A stretch of 64,000 nucleotides of DNA from Gammaproteobacteria bacterium HGW-Gammaproteobacteria-13 (GCA_002840155.1 PGZH01000004.1:124001-188000), one strand, 5' to 3'. Shown: positions 52,235 to 63,338, numbered from the stretch's first letter. Numbers and translations are program-made. Notes: generated from the sequence alone by a model not told the origin.

Positions 52235-53074
52235 TTAGGCCTTCTCTGAACCTGTGCAGACCGCCAGTAATTGCTGCAGATAACGGGCGATATAACGCTG
52301 AAAGCCGCGGTCATCCCAATAGCCCAAGTGGCTCAACGGGGTATGGCGCTTGTACCAGGGCCCCACTGGCATGGCGCGGTCTTCAGCGACCACGGCAGCG
52401 TAGTTGGGCAGTGGGCGCAACGGATAACCTAGCGGGTCTGCGGGGGCATAGAGGTTGAGCCAGCGCGCCTGCTCGGTCACCGCGTCGGTCAGGCAGTGGC
52501 CGGGGAAGCGGATCGGCACAACCGGGTCGTAGGCAAAGGTAAACAGCGGGATATTGCAGCCGAAGGTGATCAGCCCGCTGAGGGTTTCCAGCGCCAGAAA
52601 GGGGTCCAACGGGCACTCTTCAGCCTGGTTGATGCGCTGCTGATCCCAGACGAAATTGGAGAAGATATGCCCACCCAACGAGTGCGCCAGCACCACCAGC
52701 GGGGTATCGGCATCGACCTTGGCGCGCAAGGCATTGAGGCCGCTGCGCAGGCACTGATGGACTTCTTCATAGGTGGTGTCGTAAGCCTGGCTGACTTTGC
52801 GGTAACCGCTGGCATCACCGAGAAACAGCGTGACGATACGACGCAGCCAGCGCCAGCGCACGGGCTGGTCACGCAGCTTGTCGAGAAAAGCCAGTTGCCG
52901 CTTGTCCAGCACGCTGGCCCAGTACAGGGTCTGGAAGGCCACCTGGTTGGCCTCCGCGCCGAGGCGTTGGCGCAGCCCGGCGATCAGGCTCTGGGCGAAG
53001 GCGTGCTGGCCTTCGTCGTCACGCAGGTCGGGTTGCGTGCCGATGCCGTGGATAATGGCGACTGCGAGTTTCAT
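52235..53074 (-). CDS. Alpha/beta hydrolase-like protein
   Basis: From ATG 53074 (AAGGA 8 bp upstream) the protein is 279 residues and starts MKLAVAIIHGIGTQPD, with the oxyanion-type HGIG. The nucleophile elbow is LVVLAHSLGGHIFSNF (Ser of HSLGG), typical of lipases and esterases. No signal peptide is present. It lies 50 bp downstream of a patatin-like gene and is probably co-transcribed with it, suggesting a joint role in lipid or ester turnover. The substrate is unknown. Confidence 0.72.
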   Translation of the reverse strand: MKLAVAIIHGIGTQPDLRDDEGQHAFAQSLIAGLRQRLGAEANQVAFQTLYWASVLDKRQLAFLDKLRDQPVRWRWLRRIVTLFLGDASGYRKVSQAYDTTYEEVHQCLRSGLNALRAKVDADTPLVVLAHSLGGHIFSNFVWDQQRINQAEECPLDPFLALETLSGLITFGCNIPLFTFAYDPVVPIRFPGHCLTDAVTEQARWLNLYAPADPLGYPLRPLPNYAAVVAEDRAMPVGPWYKRHTPLSHLGYWDDRGFQRYIARYLQQLLAVCTGSEKA

Positions 53075-53124
53075 TCTGCCCATCCTTGGTCATGCTGCTT
53101 GGGGTGTTCGGTCGGCGTCAGTCG

Positions 53125-54204
53125 TTAGAGTGGCTGCAGACGCTCGCCGAGGCGGCCGCTGTCGACCAGTTCGAGAAACTCGTCGCCCAGCCGCTGGCTT
53201 TCGCTCATGGCTGTGCGCCAATAGCGTTCGCGGCCGGCATCATCGCCCAGGTAACGACTGAAGTCCTTGCGGTCGGGGAGTTTGCCATGGGGCAGGCGCG
53301 CCAGGTAGTCGCGTGAGGGGGCCAGCAGCAACACATCCTGCAGGCGTCCGCCATCACCACGACGCCAGGGCATGCCCTTGTCGAACCAGCCGGGGATGAC
53401 CTTATCGGTGAAGTGCGGGTAAAGCACGATGTCTTCGCCGCTGTAGGGTAGATCGAGGTGATAGTCGAGTAGGCCGCCATCACGGTAGGTGCCAGGCCCG
53501 GCACCGGGAATATCGCGCACCCCTTGCATGATCATCGGGATGGAGCCGGAGGCTAGCAATGCATGGCGCAGGTTGCCGCTGTCGAGTTGCAGATAACGTG
53601 AAGGGAAATCGCTGAGCGTACCCAGCGGCGGCGCCAGGCGGGCGTCGTGCAGAATCACCCGCTCGAAGTGTTTGGCCAGGCGCGGGCGGCCCAGCAGGTT
53701 GCTGCCAATCACCGAAGACAGGCCCAGGCCGAGGGCGCCGCGATGATCGTGCTGGAGCAGGCCATGGCTTTTCACCACGACGATATTCAAGCGGTAGTGC
53801 GGGTTGCTGAGGATGTTGGCGTCGTCGTTGCCCAGTAGCTGGTCGAGCATCAGGCTACAGCTGTTCGACACTTGCGCCATGCTCACGCCTTTGGCAAAGC
53901 GCTGCGAGGTATACAGCTCACCAAGGCGACGCAAGCCGGCTGCCGCATCCGGCAAACAGGCGCTGGCGAAACGCCAGGAACCGATGGATGCGCCAATCAG
54001 CGAACGTTCGCGGGGCGCACGCTGCAGCCAGTCGCCAAACAGTGCCAGATCCAGGCCCTGAATGCCCAAGGCCTTCGGGCCGCCTGCAGCGCCGGGCAGA
54101 ATACCGACATCCGCCGGCTGCAGGCCGTGCTCGCGAATCCGCGCAAGGGCGCGTTTACCGGCCTTGATTGTCAAAGCAGGGGACTTGATTAATATCGCAC
54201 TCAT
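53125..54204 (-). CDS. Patatin-like phospholipase family protein
   Basis: From ATG 54204 (GGAGG 5 bp upstream) the protein is 359 residues. It has a glycine-rich oxyanion segment (GAAGGPKALG, 38-47), the nucleophile motif GASIG (71-75, Ser73) and the partner aspartate in YRDGGLLDYH, the patatin Ser-Asp dyad. It would release fatty acids from lipids. No signal peptide or membrane segment is seen. An alpha/beta hydrolase gene follows closely in the same orientation. Confidence 0.78.
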   Translation of the reverse strand: MSAILIKSPALTIKAGKRALARIREHGLQPADVGILPGAAGGPKALGIQGLDLALFGDWLQRAPRERSLIGASIGSWRFASACLPDAAAGLRRLGELYTSQRFAKGVSMAQVSNSCSLMLDQLLGNDDANILSNPHYRLNIVVVKSHGLLQHDHRGALGLGLSSVIGSNLLGRPRLAKHFERVILHDARLAPPLGTLSDFPSRYLQLDSGNLRHALLASGSIPMIMQGVRDIPGAGPGTYRDGGLLDYHLDLPYSGEDIVLYPHFTDKVIPGWFDKGMPWRRGDGGRLQDVLLLAPSRDYLARLPHGKLPDRKDFSRYLGDDAGRERYWRTAMSESQRLGDEFLELVDSGRLGERLQPL

Positions 54205-54399
54205 GCTGGCCTCCATCGCGCAAGGCAGCGATTATAGAGCGCTGGATTGTCAGGCCAAGCGACTTCAGCGCGTGAATGATGCGCGCGTGGGTTGAGATAA
54301 ATCAGTGTTTGCGCCATGCCTTAAGCAAATTCAGCTTGAGTTAAGTCGTGTGCAGTAACTTGGACTCCGTCGAAAGCCAACTCCATAAGGAACTTGAAT

Positions 54400-54708
54400 A
54401 TGAAAACCCTGACTGCCGTATTTGCCGCTGCTGCCCTGACCCTGACTGCCGGTTTGGCCCAAGCCCGTGACCTGGGCCCGGATGAGGCGCTGAAACTGCG
54501 TGACGCCGGCACCATCCAGTCCTTCGAAAAACTCAACGCTGCAGCGCTGGCGTTGCACCCAGGCGGCGTGACTGAAGACACCGAGCTGGAAGAAGAGTAC
54601 GGCCGCTACATCTACCAGGTTGAAGTGCGTGACGCCCAGGGCGTGCAGTGGGACGTCGAACTGGATGCCACTAACGCCCAAGTGCTGAAGAACCAACGAG
54701 ACGATTGA
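54400..54708 (+). CDS. PepSY domain periplasmic protein (first)
   Basis: From ATG 54400 (AAGGAA 7 bp upstream) the protein is 102 residues. A signal peptide (TAVFAAAALTLTAGLAQA) is followed by DLGPDEALKLRDAGTI and the PepSY-type VTEDTELEEEYGRYIYQVEVRDAQGVQWDVELDA strand pattern in pieces. PepSY proteins are periplasmic and often lie beside sensor kinases. Its stop overlaps the next ATG (TGATG), so translation is coupled. Confidence 0.82.
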   Translation: MKTLTAVFAAAALTLTAGLAQARDLGPDEALKLRDAGTIQSFEKLNAAALALHPGGVTEDTELEEEYGRYIYQVEVRDAQGVQWDVELDATNAQVLKNQRDD

Positions 54709-55025
54709 TGAACAACACTGCTTGGCTTGCCCGCGCACTCCTGGCCTGCCTGCTGCTGACGCTGACGTTCAGCAGCAGCGCGCGTGACCTGGATCAGGAT
54801 GAAGCATTACGCCTGCGCCGCGAGGGGCTGATCATGCCCCTCGAGCAGTTGCTGCAGATTGCCTTGCAGCGTCATCCCGGTGCGGTTTTGCTGGAAGTCG
54901 AGCTGGAAGAAGAGGACGGCGTGTTGGTCTACGAAGTTGAGCTGGTGACTGAGCAAGGCGTCGTACGCGAACTGGAATTGCACGCCGGCACCGGCGAAGT
55001 GCTCAAGGACGAGGTAGACGACTGA
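54708..55025 (+). CDS. PepSY domain periplasmic protein (second)
   Basis: The 105-residue protein has a signal peptide (ALLACLLLTLTFSSSA) and a domain parallel to the previous one (RDLDQDEALRLRREG, LEVELEEEDGVLVYEVELV), so the two arose by duplication. The acidic strands could bind a metal ion. The stop directly precedes the response regulator ATG (TGAATG). A role as periplasmic partner of the sensor kinase is inferred from the operon. Confidence 0.82.
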   Translation: MNNTAWLARALLACLLLTLTFSSSARDLDQDEALRLRREGLIMPLEQLLQIALQRHPGAVLLEVELEEEDGVLVYEVELVTEQGVVRELELHAGTGEVLKDEVDD

Positions 55026-55694
55026 ATGCGCCTGTTGTTGGTTGAAGACCATGTACCCCTGGCCGATGAGCTGCTGGCCAGCTTGACCCGCCAGGGCTAT
55101 GCGGTTGACTGGTTGGCCGATGGCCGTGATGCCGCCTACCAAGGCGCGACCGAACCTTATGACCTGATCATTCTTGACCTCGGTTTGCCTGGCAAACCGG
55201 GGCTTGAGGTGCTGCAGGAATGGCGGGCGGGTGGCCTTAGTACGCCGGTTTTGATCCTCACGGCGCGCGGTTCCTGGGCTGAGCGTATTGAAGGACTCAA
55301 GGCTGGGGCCGATGATTACCTGAGCAAACCCTTTCACCCGGAAGAACTGCAACTGCGCATTCAGTCACTGCTGCGTCGCGCCCGTGGTTTGGCCAACCAG
55401 CCACAACTGGAAGCGGCGGGCTTGCAGCTGGATGAAAGTCGGCAATCGGTGCAGCGCAATGGCGAAGAGGTGCAGCTGACCGCCGCCGAGTTCCGCCTGC
55501 TGCGCTATTTCATGCTGCATGCCGGGCAGCTGCTGTCGAAGAGCCACTTGGCTGAGCATCTGTATGACGGTGAGAGCGAACGCGACTCGAATGTTATCGA
55601 GGTGCATGTCAACCACCTGCGGCGCAAGTTGGGCCGCGAGATCATCGAAACCCGGCGCGGCCAGGGTTATCGCTTTAGCGGGGATGCTGCTTGA
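55026..55694 (+). CDS. OmpR-family response regulator (CarR/BqsR-like)
   Basis: The 222-residue regulator has a receiver domain with phosphoacceptor D51 (LIILDLGLP) and the conserved lysine in [11 protein letters not shown] winged-helix output domain follows ([34 protein letters not shown]). The order PepSY, PepSY, regulator, kinase, then the chemoreceptor and antiporter matches the P. aeruginosa bqsRS/carSR neighbourhood as I recall, where ferrous iron or calcium is sensed. Stimulus here is unproven. It overlaps the kinase gene by 4 bp. Confidence 0.85.
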   Translation: MRLLLVEDHVPLADELLASLTRQGYAVDWLADGRDAAYQGATEPYDLIILDLGLPGKPGLEVLQEWRAGGLSTPVLILTARGSWAERIEGLKAGADDYLSKPFHPEELQLRIQSLLRRARGLANQPQLEAAGLQLDESRQSVQRNGEEVQLTAAEFRLLRYFMLHAGQLLSKSHLAEHLYDGESERDSNVIEVHVNHLRRKLGREIIETRRGQGYRFSGDAA

Positions 55695-57010
55695 GGTCGA
55701 TTCAGCGGCGTTTGAGCCTGGGCCTGATCAGTGTCTTGCTGATTGTTGGCCTGCTGCTGGCGCAAAGCAGCCTCTGGCTGTTCGACCGCAGCCTGCGCAG
55801 TTACCTGCAGACAACCCTGCAGGATGAAACCCAGACCTTGCTCGGCGCGATTGTGCGTGGCCCCAATGGCCTGCAACTGGACGAGCGCCGCCTCAGCGCA
55901 GCATTCAAACGGCCTTACTCCGGCTTGTATTTTCGTATCGATCTGGAGGAACAGAGCTGGCGCTCGCGCTCACTCTGGGACCGTGACCTGCACCTGAATG
56001 AAACGGCTGGCTTGCAAGATGCGCTGGGTGATGGGCCGCAAGGCCAGCAATGGCTGGTGTACCGCGCCGACTATCAGCGCTTTGGCCAGCCCATCGTGAT
56101 TCACGTAGCGCGCGATTACACACCGATCCTCAACAGCTTCAGCCAGGTTCAAAAGATTGTTCTGGGCCTTGGGGTTAGCGCCTTGGTGCTGATTCTGCTG
56201 CTGCAGCGGCTGATCGTCAGCCGGGCGTTGCGCCCGCTGGAGCAGACCCGCCGGCAGCTTATGCAACTGCAGCAAGGCCAGCGCAGTCAGCTGGACCAGC
56301 AGGTGCCCTTGGAGCTGGAGCCGTTGGTGGCGCAGATCAACCACCTGCTGACACATACCGAAGACACCCTCAAACGCTCGCGCAACGCACTGGGCAACCT
56401 TGGCCATGCGCTGAAAACACCGTTGGCGGTGCTGGTCAGCCTGGCTACTCGGGAAGAGCTCAAGCAATTGCCGCAATTGCGCGAGAGCCTGAATGGTCAG
56501 CTGCAACAGATCGAACAACGTATCGCCCGTGAACTGGGTCGCGCCCGCTTAGCCGGCGAGGCCTTGCCGGGTGCGCATTTTGCCTGCGCCAATGAGCTGC
56601 CGGAACTGTTCTCGACCCTGGCGATGATCCATGGCAACCACCTGCAACTGGACTGGCAGGCCGAGCCTGGCTTGCGTTTGCCCTGGGACCGTGAAGACCT
56701 GCTGGAACTGCTCGGCAACCTGCTGGACAACGCCTGCAAATGGGCCGACAGCCAGGTGCAGCTGCAGATCCGTAAGGTGGGCGAGGATTACCAATTGCTG
56801 ATTGATGATGACGGGCCGGGCATCGATGCCGCGCAGCGCGAGGACGTGCTCAGCCGTGGCAGCCGTCTGGATGAGCAGGTGGCTGGGCATGGTCTGGGCC
56901 TGGGTATCGTGCGCGATATCGTCGATGCCTGGACCGGGCAATTGCAGCTGACGGATAGTCCGCTGGGCGGTTTGCGCGTAACGGTCAGCCTGCCGGTGAA
57001 GCGCACCTGA
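55691..57010 (+). CDS. Sensor histidine kinase (CarS/BqsS-like)
   Basis: The 439-residue kinase appears to start with TTG at 55691, overlapping the regulator stop (TTGA); no in-frame ATG is near. Two membrane segments ([41 protein letters not shown]) flank a periplasmic domain of about 120 residues. The H-box [11 protein letters not shown] resembles PhoQ-type kinases. N-box [13 protein letters not shown] and G-boxes DDDGPGI and GHGLGLGIV complete it. I see no RExxE iron-sensing motif in the periplasmic part, so iron sensing should not be assumed. A 9-bp inverted repeat at 56995-57031 spans the gene end. Confidence 0.85.
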   Translation: MRSIQRRLSLGLISVLLIVGLLLAQSSLWLFDRSLRSYLQTTLQDETQTLLGAIVRGPNGLQLDERRLSAAFKRPYSGLYFRIDLEEQSWRSRSLWDRDLHLNETAGLQDALGDGPQGQQWLVYRADYQRFGQPIVIHVARDYTPILNSFSQVQKIVLGLGVSALVLILLLQRLIVSRALRPLEQTRRQLMQLQQGQRSQLDQQVPLELEPLVAQINHLLTHTEDTLKRSRNALGNLGHALKTPLAVLVSLATREELKQLPQLRESLNGQLQQIEQRIARELGRARLAGEALPGAHFACANELPELFSTLAMIHGNHLQLDWQAEPGLRLPWDREDLLELLGNLLDNACKWADSQVQLQIRKVGEDYQLLIDDDGPGIDAAQREDVLSRGSRLDEQVAGHGLGLGIVRDIVDAWTGQLQLTDSPLGGLRVTVSLPVKRT

Positions 57011-57037
57011 GTTCATCGGGTACGCTTCACCCAGTGC

Positions 57038-57634
57038 TCACATGCCGTTAGCAAATGCCGGGTTGCTCATATCGATACTGGCGCGTACCGGAAGCAGGGC
57101 GTGTGCGTACTTGGCCAGAATATCCAGCTCGTAATCGATACGCGCATGCAGGCGCTGATCGTCTTCGCTGCTCGGCTCTGGGGTATTCAGCACCTTCTCG
57201 ACGCTGCGCACGATCAGATGCTCAGGCAGGTAGCAGAGGCGGCAGTTCTTGTAGCTGGAGGCGCGCAGTTCGCTGATCGGGTAAGCCCCGCCGACGCCCG
57301 AGGATACGCCCACCAGCAGCCCTGGCTTGTGCGCCAACTCGGCCTTACTGGCGTAGATAAAGAAGTTCTTGATCGCCGGGCAGGCCATGCCATTCCACTC
57401 CGGAGAGATGATCACCACCGCATCGGCGGCCGCCAGTTGTTTGCTGTACAGCCCCCAGGGGCCGGTGTCGTCGGCGGGCCATAGCGGCAGCGGGGCGAGG
57501 CCCAGGTCAATCACGTTGCTCTGCGCCGCATCGGTGTGGCCCAACTGAATCAGGCGCTGACGCAAGAAGCGGGCGACCTTGCCCGATTGGCTGTTACTGC
57601 GGCTGGAACCGGCCACCAGGGCGATATTAAGCAT
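57038..57634 (-). CDS. NAD(P)H-dependent FMN reductase family protein
   Basis: The 198-residue flavodoxin-like protein begins MLNIALVAGSSRSNSQSGKVARFL, the phosphate-binding loop of the FMN_red family. SPEWNGMACPAIKNFFIYAS is the second FMN motif. It would reduce flavins, quinones or azo compounds with NAD(P)H. GAGG precedes the ATG. It is convergent with the sensor kinase gene and its substrate is not evident. Confidence 0.85.
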   Translation of the reverse strand: MLNIALVAGSSRSNSQSGKVARFLRQRLIQLGHTDAAQSNVIDLGLAPLPLWPADDTGPWGLYSKQLAAADAVVIISPEWNGMACPAIKNFFIYASKAELAHKPGLLVGVSSGVGGAYPISELRASSYKNCRLCYLPEHLIVRSVEKVLNTPEPSSEDDQRLHARIDYELDILAKYAHALLPVRASIDMSNPAFANGM

Positions 57635-57746
57635 CGTGCACCTCTATTAATTTATGCGTCGTAAATGAAAAACGCAGGCTAACGATTGCTAGCCTGCGTC
57701 ACAAGGAAGCAGCCGCCAGAGTGGCGGTCCGATGGTGCCATGTCGA

Positions 57747-59891
57747 CTAAACGCGGAACTGATCCATCAGACTCTGCTGGTGATTGGCCAGTTTATTCAG
57801 ACCCTGGCTGATTTTCGCCGACTCATCGGCCTGGGCGGAAATCGACTCGGTGACATCACGGATTGAGGCCACATTGCGGTTGATCTCCTCAGCGACCGAG
57901 CTTTGTTCTTCGGCGGCGCTGGCGATCTGCAGGTTCATATCGGTAATCACGCTGACCGCTTGGCTGATGCGTTGCAGCACGGCCACCGCCTGTTCAACCT
58001 GATCGACGCTGCCCTGGGCCTGGCGATGACTGCTGTGCATGGTGCTGACCACCTCCTTGGTGCCGCTTTGCAGGCCTTCGATCACCTGACGGATTTCCTC
58101 CACCGAGTCCTGGGTGCGTTTGGCCAGGTTGCGCACTTCATCAGCCACCACGGCAAAACCACGGCCGGCTTCACCGGCGCGGGCGGCTTCGATCGCTGCG
58201 TTGAGGGCCAATAGGTTGGTCTGTTCGGCAATCGAGCGGATCACTTCGAGTACCGAGCCGATCTTCTCGCTGCTGTTGGCCAGGCCTTCGACTTCCTGCA
58301 TGGCCACGTTCATTTCGTTGGCCAGCAGTTCGATGGTCGAGGTGGTTTTGCCGATCACGCTCATGCCTTCGCGGCTGGCCTGGTCGGCAGTACGCGCCGC
58401 TTCTGCGGCTTGCGCGGCGTTGTGCGCGACATCCTGCGCCGTGGCGCTCATTTCCTGAAACGCGGTGGCCACCTGATCGACTTCACGGAACTGCTGCTGC
58501 ATGCCATCACTGGTCTGACTGGCGATCAGCGCAGATTGGTCGGCCGTGCTGCGGGCGTCCTGCACGCTGCGTTTAACGTCAGCGATGATCGGCTGCAGCT
58601 TGTCGAGGAAGCGGTTGAACCAACTGGCCAACTCGCCCAGTTCATCCTGCTTGGCGTATTCCAGGCGGCGAGTCAGGTCGCCTTCACCGCTGGCGATATT
58701 CTTCAGCATGGCCGCGACCCCGAGAATCGGCCGGGTCACGCCCAGCGCCGTCAGCCAGATCAACAGAATACCCACCACCCCGGCAGCCAGGCCGAGGCAC
58801 AAGGACACCGCCGTGCTGCGCGTGCCCATTTCATCCATCTCGGCTTCCAGGCGGGTGGCCGGCTCCAGCAGGACTTTCTCGGGCACCTCCATCAATACGC
58901 CCCAAGGTTGCGATTCGGGAATCGGCAACAGCGGTTGCAGCACCTGCAGTGCGCCCTCGTGGTGCAGAACCTCCGGGCGGTTGCTGGCCACCAAATTGAG
59001 GATTTCGCGGTGTTGGTCTGTGAAGGCTTTTTCCAGCTTGCCGCCTAACAGGCTGCTGTCGCGGCTATGGCCGGCCAGCAGGCCCGCGGGGCTGATGATG
59101 CTGACATGTCCGGCGCCATCGAACAGGCCCTGGTGCGCGCTGGTGCTGAGTTCTTGCAGGCTGGCCAGGCTGATATCCACGCCGAGTACACCGATCACCT
59201 TGCCGTCTTGTTCCAGTGGGAAGGCGATGCTGGTCATCAGGATTTTCACCCCGTCAGCCTCATCAATATAAGGGTCGAGCAGGCAGACCTTTTTCTGCTG
59301 CAGTGGGCAGCTGTACCAGGCGTTATAAGGCGCACCGCTGAGACCTGGCGTGGTGTCGTTGAGAGTCTCTTCAGTCATGGATTCGGAGCTGAGCTCACCG
59401 TCGGCGCCCTGCGCCCAGTAGATCGAGTAGCGGCCCTTGTCGTTGCTGCCGAGGTTGGCCTGATCGGCAAACAGCTCGTCCTTGCCATCCAGAGCGTTGG
59501 GCTCGAATGCCACATAGATGCCCAGCAGGCTGCGGTTGGCTTCCAGTGCGCTGCGTACCTGGCGGGTAAGGTCTTCGCGCAGGTCAAAGGCATCAAGAAA
59601 GCGCTTTTCCGCCTGCTCACGGATAAACAGCACCTGGGTGGCGGCACCACGTCCGTATTGGTAGGCGTCCATAAAGTAGCGCTGCATCTGCAGGGCCTGA
59701 GACTCACCGCGCGCCGACATCCGCAGCTGTGCAGACTCCTGCAGCATGGCCGAGCTGGCCTGCTTGACCAGGCTGGCGCTGCGTGAGGCCTGGATGACCG
59801 ACGCGGAGACCAGTACGGCAACAATGGCCAGCAAGCACAGGCCGGCCAGCAGGGTGATCTTCAATTGGATGGAAAGTCGGCTGAACAGCAT
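57747..59891 (-). CDS. Methyl-accepting chemotaxis protein with dCache domain (TlpQ-like)
   Basis: The 714-residue receptor has an N-terminal membrane segment and a large periplasmic double-Cache domain (about 40-360, with [20 protein letters not shown] and [14 protein letters not shown]). A second membrane segment ([21 protein letters not shown]), a HAMP domain and a signalling tip ([20 protein letters not shown]) follow. Length and neighbourhood match P. aeruginosa TlpQ (PA2654 from memory), a histamine/polyamine receptor. Ligand identity here is inferred only from synteny. It is divergent from the antiporter gene. Confidence 0.87.
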   Translation of the reverse strand: MLFSRLSIQLKITLLAGLCLLAIVAVLVSASVIQASRSASLVKQASSAMLQESAQLRMSARGESQALQMQRYFMDAYQYGRGAATQVLFIREQAEKRFLDAFDLREDLTRQVRSALEANRSLLGIYVAFEPNALDGKDELFADQANLGSNDKGRYSIYWAQGADGELSSESMTEETLNDTTPGLSGAPYNAWYSCPLQQKKVCLLDPYIDEADGVKILMTSIAFPLEQDGKVIGVLGVDISLASLQELSTSAHQGLFDGAGHVSIISPAGLLAGHSRDSSLLGGKLEKAFTDQHREILNLVASNRPEVLHHEGALQVLQPLLPIPESQPWGVLMEVPEKVLLEPATRLEAEMDEMGTRSTAVSLCLGLAAGVVGILLIWLTALGVTRPILGVAAMLKNIASGEGDLTRRLEYAKQDELGELASWFNRFLDKLQPIIADVKRSVQDARSTADQSALIASQTSDGMQQQFREVDQVATAFQEMSATAQDVAHNAAQAAEAARTADQASREGMSVIGKTTSTIELLANEMNVAMQEVEGLANSSEKIGSVLEVIRSIAEQTNLLALNAAIEAARAGEAGRGFAVVADEVRNLAKRTQDSVEEIRQVIEGLQSGTKEVVSTMHSSHRQAQGSVDQVEQAVAVLQRISQAVSVITDMNLQIASAAEEQSSVAEEINRNVASIRDVTESISAQADESAKISQGLNKLANHQQSLMDQFRV

Positions 59892-60170
59892 TTTCAGGAC
59901 CTTTTATATGGCAGAGGCTTAGAGCGCCTATCGGCGCTTAGGGGCATTTCTTTAAGTTTCAGGTTAAGTAAAGTAGAGCAAATTGCAGGCCAGCGGCAGC
60001 GTGGAAATGGCAGGGTAATCGAAATTAGCAACGCCTTGTATAGAATAATTTACGGGTGTTTTGACAGGTCAGTCAGCATTGTGCAGAGTACGCGCCCTTC
60101 GCCGAGCCGGCGCAGCATCCAGAGAAGGTCGAAACCTTCGCGGACCTACTTAAATTGCGGGAGTAAATCG

Positions 60171-61490
60171 ATGAACGCAGTCGTTGCGGCAGTGGGGATC
60201 ATGCTGATTCTCAGCTTGTGCCGTGTGCACGTGGTGGTAGCCCTGATTGTCGGTGCCTTGGCCGGTGGTCTACTCGGTGGCCTGGGTATTGAAGGCTCGC
60301 TGGCAGCCTTCAACAAAGGCCTGGGCGGTGGGGCGACAGTGGCGTTGTCCTATGCCTTGCTCGGTGCCTTTGCCGTGGCAATTGCCAAATCCGGCCTGGC
60401 CCACGCCTTGGCGGACAAGGCCCTGGCCATGGTCGGCAAGCAGGACGCCAAAGGCGCCGGCCTGCTCAAGTGGCTGCTGATTGCGCTGCTGTTGGCGGTG
60501 GCGATTTCCTCGCAGAACATCCTGCCGATTCATATTGCCTTTATCCCGTTGCTGGTGCCGCCGCTGCTGTATGTATTGAGCAAGCTGCAGCTCGACCGCC
60601 GTTTGATTGCCTGCGTGCTGACCTTCGGCCTGATTACCCCCTACATGTTTCTGCCGGTGGGTTTTGGCGGGATCTTCCTCAATGACATTCTGCTGGCCAA
60701 TGTTGCCAGTGGCGGCGTCGACACCAGCGGCCTGGACGTAACCAAGGCCATGGCGATTCCGGCACTGGGCATGCTGTTCGGCTTGCTGGTGGCGGTGCTG
60801 TTCAGCTACTGCAAAAAGCGCGTGTATGACCTGAGCAAGATCGAACAGGCCGAGCGCGTGGATGTTGCCTACAACCCACTGAGCCTGCTGGTGGCTGGAG
60901 TGGCGATTGTCGCGGCATTTGTCGTGCAGCTGTGGCTGGATTCGATGATTATCGGCGCCCTGGTCGGCTTTATCATTTTCTCGGTGTCTGGCGTAGTGCG
61001 CTGGAAAGAGGCCGATGGCCTGTTCACCGAAGGCATGAAGATGATGGCGATGATCGGCTTTATCATGATCGCCGCCGCCGGTTTTGCTGAGGTGATGAAG
61101 GCCACCGGCGAAGTGAAAAGCCTGGTCGACAGCTCCGCCACATTGATCGGCCACGACAAGGCGCTGGGCGCGCTGCTGATGCTGCTGGTCGGCCTGCTGG
61201 TGACCATGGGCATTGGCTCGTCGTTCTCCACCGTGCCAATCATTGCGGCGATCTTCGTGCCGTTGGGCCTGCAACTGGGCTTCAGCCCGCTGGCCATTCT
61301 GTGCATCGTCGGCACTGCCGGCGCGCTGGGCGATGCCGGCTCGCCAGCTTCAGATTCGACCCTCGGGCCAACCGCCGGGTTGAACGTCGATGGCCAGCAC
61401 AACCATATCTGGGACAGCGTGGTGCCGACCTTCCTGCACTACAACCTGCCGTTGCTGGTATTCGGTTGGGCAGCAGCTATGGTGATCTGA
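60171..61490 (+). CDS. NhaC-superfamily Na+/H+ antiporter-like transporter
   Basis: From ATG 60171 (GGGAG 7 bp upstream) the protein is 439 residues with about eleven hydrophobic segments. The Na_H_antiport_2 N-terminus ([24 protein letters not shown]) and the NhaC-type end ([21 protein letters not shown]) are present. Members exchange Na+ and H+ or transport amino acids such as histidine. Its place between two chemoreceptors suggests uptake of a chemoattractant, but the substrate is not readable. A strong terminator follows. The 279-bp gap upstream holds no gene. Confidence 0.82.
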   Translation: MNAVVAAVGIMLILSLCRVHVVVALIVGALAGGLLGGLGIEGSLAAFNKGLGGGATVALSYALLGAFAVAIAKSGLAHALADKALAMVGKQDAKGAGLLKWLLIALLLAVAISSQNILPIHIAFIPLLVPPLLYVLSKLQLDRRLIACVLTFGLITPYMFLPVGFGGIFLNDILLANVASGGVDTSGLDVTKAMAIPALGMLFGLLVAVLFSYCKKRVYDLSKIEQAERVDVAYNPLSLLVAGVAIVAAFVVQLWLDSMIIGALVGFIIFSVSGVVRWKEADGLFTEGMKMMAMIGFIMIAAAGFAEVMKATGEVKSLVDSSATLIGHDKALGALLMLLVGLLVTMGIGSSFSTVPIIAAIFVPLGLQLGFSPLAILCIVGTAGALGDAGSPASDSTLGPTAGLNVDGQHNHIWDSVVPTFLHYNLPLLVFGWAAAMVI

Positions 61491-61543
61491 CCGGGGCATT
61501 GCTCGTTTGCCGCGCGATAGCGCCAGACGACTCAACCTTTCAG

Positions 61544-61576
61544 CGGGGCTACCGATAAAGCGGTAGCCCCGTTTTT
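61544..61576 (+). terminator. Intrinsic terminator after the antiporter gene
   Basis: CGGGGCTACCG (61544-61554) pairs with CGGTAGCCCCG (61561-61571), followed by TTTTT. Confidence 0.9.
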
Positions 61577-61609
61577 ATTTCGCTCTACTGCCAAGCAAGG
61601 ATCTGCCTG

Positions 61610-63292
61610 ATGCGCCTTACCTTGAAATCAAAAGTAGTGCTGTTGGCACTGATACCGGTGGTGCTGTTTGCCCTGGTACTCAGTGGTGCCGCCGCCAAGG
61701 TGTTACAAAACCTGGCGGCCCAAGAGGTTGAAGAAACTCGCGAGCGCCTGCTGCAGGAAAGCCGCAGCGAACTGCAGCACTACGTGCAGATCGCTCTGGG
61801 TTCGGTACAAACCCTGTATGACGGCGCCGCGCAAGGTGATATGGCCAGCCGTGAGCAGGCCGTGGCGATTCTGTCGAAGATCAAGTTCGGCAAGGACGGC
61901 TACTTCTTCGGCCATGACTCCAATGTGGTGCGCCTGTTCCGTGGCGACAGCCCGGTGGATGTCGGCAAGAGCCTGGCGGATCGTCGCGACCCGAATGGCG
62001 TGTACATCAACCGTGAACTGGTGAATGTCGCCAAGAACAACAGCTATTACGTCAATTACAGCTCGCCACTGCCGACCGATGATTCGGTGCTGGTGCCGAA
62101 AATGGCCTACAGCTACTACCTGCCAAAATGGGACATGGCCCTGGGCACCGCGATCAATCTGGACGGCGTTGAGGCGCAGATCGCCCAGGTGCAAGTTGAA
62201 ATCGACGAGCGCATCAGCACCATCATTACCAGCATCATGGTGATTGCCGCCGTGCTGCTGGTGGTCTTCGGCATTGTCGGTGTGGTGCTGAGCAATACCT
62301 TCCTGCGCCCGTTGCAGCAGATCAAGGACAACCTCGATGACATCGCCGCCGGTGAAGGCGACCTGACTCGCCGCCTGCCGATCAACGGTGACGATGAACT
62401 TGGCCAACTGGCCGGCTCGTTCAACCGCTTTGTTGAGAAGATCCACGGCCTGGTGCGGCAGATCGTCGACATGACCGGCCAGCTGACCGAACTGGTCGGC
62501 CAGGTATCGGCGCAGGCGCAGCGTTCGGAGGAGGCCATGGAGCGTCAGCGCCATGAGACCGATCAGGTGGCGACTGCCATCAATGAAATGTCCGCCGCCG
62601 CCCATGAAGTCGCGCAAAGCGCCCAGGGCGCAGCCGAGGCAGCGCAGAAGACTGACACCGAAGGCCAGGCCGCGAAAAAGGTGGTCGATGGCAGCATCGA
62701 GCGCATTCACACCCTGGTGCAGGATATCCGCGACAGCGGCGTGTCCCTCGACACCCTGCAGAAAGACGTGTCGTCGATTGTCAGTGTGCTCGATGTGATC
62801 CGCTCCATTGCCGAGCAGACCAACCTGCTCGCGCTCAACGCCGCCATCGAGGCTGCGCGGGCCGGTGAAGCAGGGCGCGGCTTTGCTGTGGTCGCCGATG
62901 AGGTGCGGGCGTTGGCGAGCCGTACGCAGCAGAGCACCCAGGAAATTCAGGGCATGATCGACCGCCTGCAAAAGGGCACCCAGGATGCGGTGACGGCGAT
63001 GCGCCGCTCCAGTGATGCCGGCGATGTCACCAGCGAACAGGCCAACCGCGCCGGTACCTCGCTGGATGCCATTGCGCAATTGATCGGCACCATCAACGCG
63101 ATGAACGCGCAGATCGCCAGCGCCGCTGAGGAACAAACCGCCGTGGCCGAAGAGATCAACCGCAGCGTGCACAAGATTGCCGTAGCGGTGGACAGCGTGG
63201 CCGACGAAACCCAGCAGGGCGCACAGACCGCGCGCAACCTGGCCGGGCTGGGTGAGCGGCTGGGCTCACTGGTGCGCCAGTTCCGCATCTAG
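61610..63292 (+). CDS. Methyl-accepting chemotaxis protein with sCache domain (CtpM-like)
   Basis: The 560-residue receptor has a periplasmic single-Cache domain (about 30-190) with [19 protein letters not shown] and [15 protein letters not shown] second membrane segment ([24 protein letters not shown]), a HAMP domain and a signalling region ([21 protein letters not shown]) follow. Size and location match P. aeruginosa CtpM (PA2652 from memory), a malate receptor. It follows the antiporter gene after a terminator. The ligand is inferred from synteny. Confidence 0.88.
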   Translation: MRLTLKSKVVLLALIPVVLFALVLSGAAAKVLQNLAAQEVEETRERLLQESRSELQHYVQIALGSVQTLYDGAAQGDMASREQAVAILSKIKFGKDGYFFGHDSNVVRLFRGDSPVDVGKSLADRRDPNGVYINRELVNVAKNNSYYVNYSSPLPTDDSVLVPKMAYSYYLPKWDMALGTAINLDGVEAQIAQVQVEIDERISTIITSIMVIAAVLLVVFGIVGVVLSNTFLRPLQQIKDNLDDIAAGEGDLTRRLPINGDDELGQLAGSFNRFVEKIHGLVRQIVDMTGQLTELVGQVSAQAQRSEEAMERQRHETDQVATAINEMSAAAHEVAQSAQGAAEAAQKTDTEGQAAKKVVDGSIERIHTLVQDIRDSGVSLDTLQKDVSSIVSVLDVIRSIAEQTNLLALNAAIEAARAGEAGRGFAVVADEVRALASRTQQSTQEIQGMIDRLQKGTQDAVTAMRRSSDAGDVTSEQANRAGTSLDAIAQLIGTINAMNAQIASAAEEQTAVAEEINRSVHKIAVAVDSVADETQQGAQTARNLAGLGERLGSLVRQFRI

Positions 63293-63312
63293 CGCACGGC
63301 GCTGCATCATCG

Positions 63313-63338
63313 AAAGGGAAGCCAAGCTTCCCTTTTTA
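63313..63338 (+). terminator. Intrinsic terminator after the second chemoreceptor
   Basis: AAAGGGAAGC pairs with GCTTCCCTTT around CAA, followed by T residues. The 420-bp gap 63293-63712 holds this, a degraded REP-like repeat and otherwise nothing recognisable. Confidence 0.85.

Noticed and set aside
60270-63172. Long minus-strand frames opposite the antiporter and second chemoreceptor
   Set aside because: Both plus-strand genes have full family motifs and good ribosome-binding sites; the antisense frames have none.
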